A stretch of 64,000 bases of DNA from Karstenula rhodostoma CBS 690.94 (taxonomy: Eukaryota > Ascomycota > Dothideomycetes > Pleosporales > Didymosphaeriaceae). A model generated the notes under the pieces. That model had not been told where the DNA came from and ran no database searches. It saw only the letters and a program-made list of their open reading frames with translations. The stretch is from positions 496,001 to 560,000 of the forward strand of contig MU001499.1 of assembly GCA_010093485.1 (NCBI GenBank). Direction: 5' to 3'. How positions within the stretch are numbered: position 1 is the stretch's first letter; the number at the start of each line of letters is the position of its first letter. Shown piece after piece: positions 55,445-64,000 of the stretch. Both the position numbers and the translations under genes were made by a program.

Positions 55445-56545
55445 CTAAACCTTGTGGAAGTAAATATGCAAGCTCCGTCCCCCGGGCCTATTCCTCTCCT
55501 TATTCCACCCAGCATCCCCCAGCGTCAGCACCATACTCATGGGCTCGCCATACACAAACGTCTGACCCTTCTCCCACTGTCCATTCACCATCTCATGGAC
55601 CTCGCTGACACCGTACCCCTCGCAGTCCTGGTTATCGTTGCACACCTCGATCAGGCGGTTGATGTTTGTGCTGCACGAGACGTAGAGCACCTCGACCTCC
55701 ATGGGCATGCCGTGGTTGAGCCAGGGGAACACGGGGCCCTTGAGCAGGTGCACGATGGAGTGCTCGGTCGACTCGACGTGCGTCATCCCCGGCGGCACGC
55801 CCCCGGGGAGCGACGTGATGTCGCCCTGCGGCGGCTGCGCTTCGGCGAGGGCTTCCGCCATGATGCCTGGCGCGGGGCGATGCATCCCGGGCCAGAACCC
55901 CATGCCCATGCCCGTACCCATACTTCCGCCCATCCCCATCCCCATCCCCATCCCCATCCCCATCCCCATCATACCCATACCTCCGCCCATACCCATCATA
56001 CCCAACCCCGGAATTCCCCCACCGCTCCACAAAGGCTGCCCCGGCGCAAACGGCGGCACGCACCCCGCGACCTCAGGCGGCGCCGGCGGCCCATCCATGC
56101 AGCGCTCGAAGCCCAGCCACGGCATCCCAGGCACGCACGCGCCGAGCTGCGTCGAGGGGTTGCCCAGAAGTCCCGGCGTGTTCCAGGGCATGCGGGGCGG
56201 CGCGAGGGGGCCCGCGGATTGCACGCCGCCGAAGCCTAGCCCTAGGCCCATGCCCATCGTGGGTCCGAATGGCAGTGGCATGCCCATTCCCATGCCCAGG
56301 CCTCCGCCTAGCATGGGTGGCGGGAAGGGGCCCAGGGTGTGCGTTGTGGAGAGGCCGGGGAGGTGGTGCGTCATTGTGGGCGGGAAGGTGTGCTCGGTGG
56401 GTTGTTGGGGTTGTTCTTGGGGGGCGTACTCGGGGGGTGGGTGGGGTGGGTCGAAGGAGGGGGGAACCGGGGCGCGGTTCATGGCGATGTTGCCGCCGAC
56501 GTTGGGAAACCAGGATTCGCCGAGGGGGGGAGGGGGGCCGGACAT
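55445..56545 (-). CDS. Met/Gly/Pro-rich hypothetical protein
   Basis: A single minus-strand exon of 366 residues from the ATG at 56545 (MSGPPPPLGESWFPN). An upstream open stretch to 56893 lacks this character. The first 260 residues are disordered and Pro-, Gly- and Met-rich, including a run of alternating Gly-Met (about residues 190-207) encoded by CCCATC repeats. The last 100 residues look folded and conserved: HSIVHLLKGPVFPWLNHGMPMEVEVLYVSCSTNINRLIEVC, CEGYGVSEVHEMVNGQWEKGQTF and GDAGWNKERNRPGGRSLHIYFHKV. I recognise the layout as a fungal hypothetical family but know no function. There is no signal peptide or membrane segment, so a cytosolic or nuclear location is likely. A scaffold-like or condensate-forming role is speculation. 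Confidence 0.7.
   Translation of the reverse strand: MSGPPPPLGESWFPNVGGNIAMNRAPVPPSFDPPHPPPEYAPQEQPQQPTEHTFPPTMTHHLPGLSTTHTLGPFPPPMLGGGLGMGMGMPLPFGPTMGMGLGLGFGGVQSAGPLAPPRMPWNTPGLLGNPSTQLGACVPGMPWLGFERCMDGPPAPPEVAGCVPPFAPGQPLWSGGGIPGLGMMGMGGGMGMMGMGMGMGMGMGMGGSMGTGMGMGFWPGMHRPAPGIMAEALAEAQPPQGDITSLPGGVPPGMTHVESTEHSIVHLLKGPVFPWLNHGMPMEVEVLYVSCSTNINRLIEVCNDNQDCEGYGVSEVHEMVNGQWEKGQTFVYGEPMSMVLTLGDAGWNKERNRPGGRSLHIYFHKV
55930..55970 (-). repeat. (CCCATC)n coding repeat
   Basis: About seven hexamers, read on the minus strand as alternating Gly-Met codons inside the Met/Gly-rich protein. Confidence 0.9.
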
Positions 56546-57420
56546 CTTGGGGTGGTGGTGGAGGAGGAGGAGGTGAGGAGTCGTTAACGAGGGACTGTGG
56601 AGGAGGGGGTGCGCTGGTGAGCAGCGGGGGCGGTGGGTTGGGAATACCGTGAGAAGAGAGAAGTGAAGATGGGGAACTGCTGTAGTGGACGGTCGTTTAT
56701 ATACAAACCTACCGGTGTAATCGAAGGGTGTAGACTGCGTGCTGGACGTGAAGAGTGCATCGGTGTTCGTTGGGGGCACTGTTGCGAACAGAAGGTCATT
56801 TGTTGCCTGGACTTGAAGAGTGTCGTGAAGCGGATCCCGAATCAGTGAAGAGTCAGTGCCAACACCACGTCCATGTGAATCGTATGTGTGCAAACAGTGA
56901 CCGCCTCATAGTTTTTTGTCATTCTGGGAACTATGCTATGGGAAGTATTGAGCGCGTCGAGTCTGCATCACACAAGGAGCCGCTCCTAATGTATATAATT
57001 ATCCGTGGAAAAATTTATGAGTACTTTAAAGACTGTCTTGCCTAGCAACTATGTTTCAAAAACGGTGCGCACAGGTTTGTAAAGTGTTTGTTGATAAGGT
57101 GTTGGCGCTCGTCGACAACGATGCGACTTGTATTCACATATAGAGCGTTGGTCATTCGGTATACGCTGAATCGAGATGGGATACGACCCTCCTCGCCAGG
57201 GATGCTCTAGGAAAATCATCTTCTCAACTCACGAGCTTGAACATCCGTTAGCACAATAGTATTCCAGATAACAATCGGTAATCATTTGTCCATCAAAGAT
57301 CTTTTGCGATATAACGTCCGGCCGTCAATAAACATATACAGGAATCGAACGCGATAGAGACTTCCCAGCTAATCACTGCAAGTGGAGCAAGGCACCAAAT
57401 ACAAGAATTTACATGCCCCT
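56546..57420. other. intergenic region
   Basis: Upstream region of the Met/Gly-rich gene and 3' flank of the DUF1996 gene. It contains GTTTATATAC at about 56693-56702, TATA-like for the minus-strand gene. No other gene was seen. Confidence 0.45.
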
Positions 57421-59110
57421 TCACATCCCCCTGACCACTGCATCGGCACGCGCAATCTCCACGCTTGCAAGTCTGCGGCTGTGGCGCTTGGCGGCGTTGG
57501 TACAGGAGCCTCCAGAGCAGGCTTCGTACAGGCTGATTGCATCGTTCCCGCCACAGACCTGCTCCTGATTGCCAGAGCACTTCATCAGGCAATTACCCTA
57601 TGCTATCGTCAGCTCGAGATACTAGTGTGATGGTGAAGGAGACGTACCGCTCCACGAGCAGACTCCGGGGCCCGATCGTCCGCAACGGCGCTGCCGCAGT
57701 AGCACTGGCCTGCATAGTGTGTCAGCTTCCAAGTCTTGGAGGGGAAGGGAAGCAAGACTCACCAGAGTACTCCAACCCAGCGAACTGCTTCGACTTGCTT
57801 TTACAGAAGTCGATGCATTTCTCCACCGTCATGTCATCCCCAGTCAAGAGCTCCTCACCCAGCGTCCTCTCCAGCGCATTATCCTTCCCGCAACCAATAT
57901 ACTTGAATCCCTTATCCGCAACATCCACATAACCCGCCAGCTTCGGGCTCAGCGCGCTCTCCAGCTTCGGCGCATCGCAGGTCTCCGCCTTGGTGGCAGG
58001 CTCCGGCCCGTACGACACTTCGTTGCATCCCGGCAACGCATCGAGGACCCCAGCAACAGGCTCGTCGACCATGGCGGGCAACTTGCAAGCTTTGGTCTCA
58101 TCGGGCGAGTTGAACTCCCCGAAGACTTTCTGCGCACAGTCCTCCACGCCGTCGGGGCAGCTATCCAGACCTTTCTGCAAGGCATCCACGTCCCACCCGT
58201 TCACGAAGTCGCCGTGGTAGCCGTACCCCGTTGCGTCGCCATTGGCGAGCACGAAGGGCTGCTGGTCGCCGTACCACATGTCCTGGAAACTGCGCGTGTC
58301 ATAGTAGACTTCCGAGAAGAGGGTGACGAGATGCACGGGGTGGGTCTTGGGACAACGACCACCGTCGTAGTTTCCTTCTTCGGGGTACGAGACGTGCGAC
58401 TTGTGGTCTTCAGAATCGGTGTTTTTGCCGTCCCAGCATGCAGGGAAAGTGACTTGGGCGCGGATCTGGTCGCATTTGTCGGTGGGAAGGTGGCGGATAT
58501 CGGCCTTGTCGTTCGTAGGAGACACACACTTGTAGGACACTGCGCGCGAGGCGAAGTCGTCAGTCTCGTTGCGCTTCATAGGATCGCCAGCGAGCATGCG
58601 AAAGTTCTTCGGGAAAGCGGTGAGCTTGTCATTGTCAGGGCCAGGCCGCGTGAGGTAATACACGGCCATGCCGCCCATCTGGCCGCCATCGGTATCACCG
58701 ACGATGGGCACATCGAGAAAGCTTCCATTCTGTGCTTTGAAGTAAAGCTTCGGGGTCCAGTAGTTGGAAAGATCTAGTCTCGTTAGTATGCATGCTCGCA
58801 GGAAGATCCGAGATGGTAAGTGGCAAGTACCTTGCTTGATATTGCAGGTAGAGCAAGACGAAGCACGGGCATCATCGTATGTCATGGAGAAGTTGAAGCC
58901 TGAGCCGCCTGTGATAGTGTGCACATGACCGGAAGCCACTCCTGGATTCACCACGGGATCAGCACGTTGGTCGAAGAGGCGACTTGGTCTGTTAGTATGC
59001 CAGCAGCCAGAGTAGGTTATCCGGAGATCTACGTACGAGTAACATTGCACAACGAAGGTGCTGCTCGCGGGGGCAGCTAGGAGAGCAGCGAGGCCAAGGA
59101 AGTACTGCAT
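57421..59110 (-). CDS. secreted DUF1996 protein with C-terminal WSC domain
   Basis: Five minus-strand exons: 59110-59037, 58988-58831, 58773-57763, 57709-57648 and 57597-57421, giving 493 residues; introns are 48-57 bp with clear ACTAAC or CTGAC branches. A signal peptide (MQYFLGLAALLAAPASS) is followed by DUF1996 (about residues 25-280): RADPVVNPGVASGHVHTITGGSGFN, SCSTCNIKQDLSNYWTPKLYF, FPACWDGKNTDSEDHKSHVSYP, CPKTHPVHLVTLFSEVYYDT and GYGYHGDFVNGWD. The C-terminus is a WSC domain (YVDVADKGFKYIGC, MTVEKCIDFCKSK, FAGLEYSGQCYCGS, GNCLMKCSGNQEQVCGGNDAISLY), a Cys-rich carbohydrate-binding module found in wall-stress sensors and extracellular enzymes. There is no TM or GPI signal. A secreted wall- or polysaccharide-binding protein is likely; the catalytic role of DUF1996 is unproven, though His/Asp conservation suggests an enzyme. 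Confidence 0.9.
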
Positions 59111-60486
59111 ACTGCTGGATCACGAAGAATGTGCAGCGATAGGGCGGTGGGTTTCTGAAGGGGGAAAAAGAGCGACGAGAATATATTCAAGGAGAGACAG
59201 GCACAAAGAAGAGAGCGGCACAGGTGTCAAACCTGCCAAATGAATGTATGAAGTGCAGTGAGAGAAAGAAGTTGAGAACGGGGTTGGCCCAGGACTTCGC
59301 AGAATTCGGGGATGTCAATCCAAAAGTAGTGTACAGCGGCGGCTTACCTCACTCTACCTCGTCTCACGCATCCATTTCCGACAAACTGGTACGGGTCTTA
59401 TCGCTACTTACCAAAAACGCACCCAAGACAACCCAGCGTCAATCTAAATGAGCAACCTGCGGGTTCCTGCAGACATAAATGGACGACCAGAGGAGGCAAA
59501 CGCCCGAATTGGTGCGTCTTCAGGCGCCGGTGTAGGTTGGGCGTTTAGCGAGGGCAGCGGACTTGTTTCGAAACAGGTGGCTGCGATATGACTGCGCGTG
59601 TGCTGCACGCTGCAGGAGCATGGCGACGTGACAAGGTCAGGGCCTTTGTTCCGAGTGAGTGTCTGCGGCATGGTTGAGCTCTAAAGTCAATTGCGAAGGG
59701 GGTGTCCGTACGGAGAGAAGGCAGGGCTGTTCCCCCTGGGGCGAAGATAGGACTTCGTCTTGTTCCCGGTGTTTGTAGGTGTCAGGGCACCGTAAGCGCG
59801 CTCGCTACGTCGTGAGCCGCTCCTGTAACCGTGAGGACCCCCGCAATCTCCACCGGTACGGGAGGGTTCGATCGTAAATTGGGTAGCAGGGACGCGAAGA
59901 TATCCACTGCGCTTGATTGCTCGGTGCAAACTTGGAGATCACTTGCTACACGCACATGTTTTGAGTAAATTTATTTCATGGCGATTGGGACTGGTGCACT
60001 AGATGGAAGGTTAAGTAGATTTGCGGAAGCGTATTCGTATATCCAGATGATTGAAAGGGAGGATGTGGTGTCCACTGTCCGGGACGAACGTTGTATTGGA
60101 AGCACCGCTAGAATGGGCGTCACCTTCTAGCGCTGGTGTTTCCTTGTTAGCGTTGTTAGCGTTCCCGCGGCTGACCTAGGCTTCTAATGGTGAACCAAAG
60201 CCGAGCCCTGTCTGCTTAGAGGTGCTTGCGTGTCAAATGCGGTCTGTCTGGATTTCGGCATACGCCTGAGTAGTGTTACATTATTACTTCTACACGATAG
60301 AGCTTTCAGTCGTGGGTGCTTCTTCATCGTCTGGCAAACAGTCCCGAGCCTTCTCACTTCCTTCCGTATCTTACAAAACCTCAAACCCTACGCACTTTAT
60401 TCGGTATGGAGATTTGCGCTTTCCAGCCAAATGAATATGCCCTTTAACATCGTACAATACACGGATTTTGCGACCAAGTCAAGCTC
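59111..60486. other. intergenic region
   Basis: 1.4 kb between two minus-strand genes. GAATATATTC (59178-59187) near the left end may belong to the DUF1996 promoter. No gene, RNA or repeat was recognised in the rest. Confidence 0.45.
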
Positions 60487-61128
60487 TTAGGATTTTTTTG
60501 AGGGGTTGGGCGGCTCGGTCAACGTGCCTTCCGGGGCATCATCCTCGCCCTTTATGTTTGCGTTTGGGTGGAAGTGGGCTGATCGCGGCGAGCTTGATCC
60601 GTCGTCCCAGAACTCGACGTCTCCTCCGGGGCCCAGGGTGCCTCGCTTCACGAGGCTGCCCTTTTCGCGCATCAGGTCCTCCACGGTGACCGATTTGTCC
60701 GAAAAGATCTTCATGTGATCGCTGATGAGATGGCGGTTCTTGCAGCCCGGACAGGATATGAGGACGGTGCCATGGTGATAGCCTTGCTTGGAGACGCGGT
60801 GCGACGAGCGAGTGGTGCAGGCCTTGCAGGTGAAAGTGAGCTCGTAGGAGGGCACCTGGTCGCGATCTAGCCGTGACTCTGGCGCGGCGGTTGTTGTGCC
60901 TGGCGAGTTGCTCGACGGGGTCGACTCATAGCGAACACGTGTCCGAGGCAGGTGTGGCCTGGCTAGGATGGGTGAAGGACGAAGAACGGTCGACGTTGCC
61001 GTTCGCGGCGCGTGGAAAAGTCGCTTTGACATGGGCATCGGAATGCATTCCGGGAGCGATGCGCGCGCAGCTCGGGGCGCTGCAGGCCGCGCGAGGCAGC
61101 GGAGGAGCGATGAAGGTGCAGGCGGCAT
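60487..61128 (-). CDS. zim17: ZIM17/HEP1 mitochondrial DNL-type zinc finger chaperone
   Basis: A single minus-strand exon of 213 residues from the ATG at 61128; the open frame before it lacks an ATG. The N-terminal 75 residues are Arg/Ser/Pro/Ala-rich without acidic residues until residue 25 ([32 protein letters not shown]), a mitochondrial presequence. The zinc finger is [48 protein letters not shown], with CX2C and CX2C pairs as in Zim17/Tim15/Hep1. The 'DNL' position reads SDH, as in other fungi. Hep1/Zim17 keeps mitochondrial Hsp70 (Ssc1) soluble in the matrix and so supports protein import and Fe-S assembly. It is divergent from cullin-3, with starts 621 bp apart. Confidence 0.93.
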   Translation of the reverse strand: MPPAPSSLLRCLARPAAPRAARASLPECIPMPMSKRLFHAPRTATSTVLRPSPILARPHLPRTRVRYESTPSSNSPGTTTAAPESRLDRDQVPSYELTFTCKACTTRSSHRVSKQGYHHGTVLISCPGCKNRHLISDHMKIFSDKSVTVEDLMREKGSLVKRGTLGPGGDVEFWDDGSSSPRSAHFHPNANIKGEDDAPEGTLTEPPNPSKKS

Positions 61129-61749
61129 TGTTTGTATGCTTTTGTTTTTGTGCCACAATGGCCGAGTACGGTGGATGGTACAAGGCGCACGGGAGGTGGG
61201 AGGTGCTGGTGTGGAAAGCTAAAGCTGCATGGACGGAGGCAAGGAACGACATTTGGCGTGGCGCGGACCGACTTCGTCACTGGTTGCGGCGGGCCCATCC
61301 CATGGTGGAACCTCCCCGCAGGGCAAACCGTCCAGCGCCAGCCTGACTTCCACCCTTCACCTGCACCTTCACGCTCTCGCTCACGCTCACGCCCCCGCCC
61401 CCGCCTCACGCAGGCCAAGCAGCCTCGCCGTCCACTCCCTCGCACCCGGGCAAGGCCTGCACGTCCGATTTCAGCGCCATTGCCACCCGAGCGCCTGCCA
61501 GCGCGCCCCACGAACAATCAGCCCACACGCGCATCCCCACGGCAACAAGCAGGCGCCCTCGGCCGCTAGCAGAGCTGGACGCGGCGTCAAGTGAAAGAAA
61601 GAGTCGGCGGCATGATTGCGGGACGAGGACGGCAGCGGATACGGCCGCCGCGACGAGTAAGCTTTCCACCTTTCACCTCAACGCCTCCCTCTGCCTGGTT
61701 GCCTCCACCACATTCCACCCCACTCTCCACCCACGTTCCAAGCAAAGTC
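61129..61749. promoter_or_regulatory. shared divergent promoter zim17/cul3
   Basis: 621 bp between the two start codons. GC-rich with a C/T-rich stretch (61348-61420, CACGCTCTCGCTCACGCTCA type) on the cullin side. No TATA box is evident, consistent with housekeeping promoters. Confidence 0.5.
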
Positions 61750-64000
61750 ATGCCTCCAAATATGGCAATTCGCCACAAACCTAAAATCAGGATCCCTAAC
61801 AGCTTAAAGGGCCTTCATGGCGACGAGGTCGACTTTGAGAACACATGGGTCACCATCGAAGCCGCCTTCCGCGAGATCCACACCAAGAACGCCTCGCGCT
61901 TGTCCTACGAGGAGCTGTACCGCCATGCCTACAGAATTGTGCTGAAGAAGAAGGGCGAGCAGCTGTACAAGAATGTGCACGACTTCGAGAAGGGCTGGCT
62001 GAGCAGAGAGGTCCGCGGCGACATCCAGCAGCTGCTGTCCCCCAACCTGCTCGCGCACGCGCAAAGCGTCGCCAGCACCACGGCCAACGAGCGTCGCGTC
62101 TCTGGCGAGAAGTTTCTCAAGGGTCTCAAGCAGGCATGGGGCGACCACCAGGTCTGCATGAGCATGCTTGCTGATGTGCTGATGTACATGGTCAGTATAC
62201 TCCCCTCTTCCCTACCCCGCATCCCGCGAGCAGCAATGCTGACAAGCACATGATAAACAGGATCGTGTCTATTGCCAGGACCACCGGCGCCCGTCCATTT
62301 ACACCACCGCTATGGTGCTCTTCCGCGACGAAATCCTGAAATCGCCCCTCTCGGCGACTGAGGAGCGCATTATTCTTGGTCTCTTGAACCATGTCATCCT
62401 CGAACAGATCCAGATGGAGCGCGACGGCGACGTTATAGACAAGCATCTCATCAAGTCGTGCGTTCACATGCTGGACGGACTTCATGCCGACGATTTGGAG
62501 TCGGAAGACCAGCGACTGTACCATGTCTCGTTCGAGAAAGAGTACCTCGACACCAGCAGGGACTTTTACCGGGCCGAGTCAGAGCTCATGCTGCGGGAAT
62601 CGGATGCTGGTGCTTACTGCAAGCGCGCAAAAAAGCGCATTCATGAAGAGGAGGACCGCTGCCGTGCGACGCTGATGGAGTCCACTAGCTCTAAGATCCG
62701 GGAGGTAGTAGAGGCAGAACTGATCCAGGGGCGCATACGCGAGTTGGTCGAGATGGACAGTGGTGTCCACTTCATGATCGACAACGACAGATTGGAGGAG
62801 TTGAACCTCATCTACGATCTGAACGCACGAGTGGACGAGAGGAAGTCGGAGGTTACTCGATCTATTCAGAAACGCATCATGGAGCTGGGCACGGAGATAA
62901 ACAACGAAGCGCTGGCCGCATCACAAGCTCCTGCTCCTGCACCGCCGCTTAACACGGATGGCGGAGACAAGTCCAAACAAGCCCAGGAGAAGAATGTCAA
63001 CCTGCAGACCGTTGCTGCGATCAAGTGGGTCGAGGACGTTCTTGGCCTAAAAGACAAGTTCGACAGGATCTGGCGACAGTCCTTCGAATCGGACAGTCTT
63101 TTGGACACGGCTATGTTCAACAGCTTCCGCGACTTCATCAACTCGACCGCGTTTCCCCGTTCTTCCGAAAACATCTCACTATTCATTGACGAAAACATGA
63201 AGAAGGGCATCAAGGGAAAAACCGAGATGGAGATCGACCAGGTCTTGGACAAGGCCATAACGTTGATAAAATATGTGCAGGATAAGGACCTTTTCGAACG
63301 ATACTACAAGAAGCATCTATGCCGCAGACTCATCATGAACAAGTCGGTATCAAATGAAGTGGAGAAGCAGATGATCGAGAAGATGAAGCAAGAGCTCGGT
63401 CCCAGCTTCACCTCCAAGCTCGACGCCATGTTCAAGGATATGTCCATCTCTGCCGATCTCACAAGTGGCTACAAACGACATGTTGAAGGCCTCGGCGACC
63501 GCGACCCCAAGCGAATAGACCTCTCGATCAGCGTCTTGACGAAGATGACTTGGCCCATGGAATCCATCAATGGCTCAGGAGAGAGTCAGGAGGGCAACCG
63601 ACCGAAGTGCAACTTCCCGCCAGCTGTGGAGAAGGTCAGACGCGGCTTTGAGCAGTACTACGCTGAGAAGCACTCCGGACGAGAGCTTACATGGCTGCCA
63701 AATATGGGTACTGCCGACATCAAAGCTGTATTCCCCAAGGTACCACAGAAGGACGGAACATTCAAAGAGCGCCGACACGAGCTTAATGTGTCGACTTATG
63801 CGATGGTCGTCCTCTTGTTGTTCAACGAGCTACCCGCCGACGAGTGCTTGACCTTCGAAGAAATTCAAGCACAGACGAACATCCCCAAGAACGACCTAGT
63901 GCGCAATCTGCAGTCGCTTGCAGTCGCCCCTCGGACGCGCGTTTTGCTCAAGGAGCCCATGAGCAAAGAAGTGAAGCCAACCGACAAGTTCTACTTCAAC
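61750..64000 (+). CDS. cul3: cullin-3 family ubiquitin ligase scaffold, 3'-truncated
   Basis: Exon 1 is 61750-62190 and exon 2 runs from 62261 to the window edge (580 codons, no stop). The intron is 70 bp (GTCAGT donor, CTGAC branch). About 727 residues are visible. The start MPPNMAIRHKPKIRIPNSLKG and the core DFENTWVTIEAAFREIHTKNASRLSYEELYRHAYRIVLKKKGEQLY, then DRVYCQDHRRPSIYTTAMVLFRDEIL, fit cullin-3 better than cullin-1 or -4. The cullin homology region is present (LFERYYKKHLCRRLIMNKS, DMSISADLTSGYKRH, RELTWLPNMGTADIKAVFP, NVSTYAMVVLLLFNEL). The winged helix and neddylation lysine would lie outside the window. Cul3 assembles BTB-adaptor ubiquitin ligases; a BTB gene occurs at 7515, but 52 kb away. 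A low-complexity insert (ASQAPAPAPPLNTDGGDKSKQ) is present. Confidence 0.95.

Noticed and set aside
59864..59880. tRNA B-box-like word (GGGTTCGATCG)
   Set aside because: No matching A box or cloverleaf stems within tRNA distance.

Overview
The window looks like nuclear chromosomal DNA of a filamentous ascomycete (Pezizomycotina, most likely Dothideomycetes-like; inferred). Three things point there: introns of mostly 45-60 bp with GTRNGT donors and CTAAC/CTGAC branch sites, the gene families present, and gene-poor spacers of 2-4 kb. No bacterial operon structure, tRNA, rRNA, CRISPR array or intact transposon was recognised. I inferred exon boundaries by hand from splice motifs and reading-frame continuity.

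Layout: a 5'-truncated F-box/LRR-like gene runs off the left edge (1-1080). It is followed by an F-box gene (1937-3643), a Zn2Cys6 transcription factor (4616-6987) and a six-exon BTB/POZ gene (7515-9133). A 3.8-kb spacer (9134-12893) then carries a degenerate array of promoter-like modules, the main discovery candidate here. Next come a TRI12-type MFS exporter (minus, 12894-14917), a 3.3-kb spacer, a secreted Gly/Asn/Gln-rich protein (18227-19420), a short F-box gene (minus, 20031-20645), a secreted DUF1524/HNH nuclease (22907-23622), a CwfJ/Drn1 gene (minus, 23790-25476) and the giant UTP20 gene (25872-33851). The right half holds a GH128 wall glucanase (36075-37607), a doubtful small secreted protein (about 38984-39381), a full-size ABCG transporter (minus, 39565-43802), a second Zn2Cys6 regulator (minus, 47262-49064), CFT2/CPSF100 (52226-55089), a Met/Gly/Pro-rich protein (minus, 55445-56545), a secreted DUF1996-WSC protein (minus, 57421-59110), mitochondrial ZIM17 (minus, 60487-61128) and a cullin-3 gene cut by the right edge (61750-64000).

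Functionally the window mixes core RNA and protein housekeeping (UTP20, DRN1, CFT2, ZIM17, CUL3) with environment-facing genes (two exporters, secreted nuclease, GH128, DUF1996-WSC, Gly-rich secreted protein) and regulators (two Zn2Cys6 factors, F-box and BTB proteins). I see no biosynthetic cluster: the transporters are not beside PKS, NRPS or P450 genes. Two divergent housekeeping pairs (DRN1/UTP20, ZIM17/CUL3) share short promoter regions. The most unusual structure is the module array at 9.69-12.1 kb. About nine units share TATA-like, CTAAAA-like and ATG-containing words at nearly fixed spacing, with no conserved protein following them.
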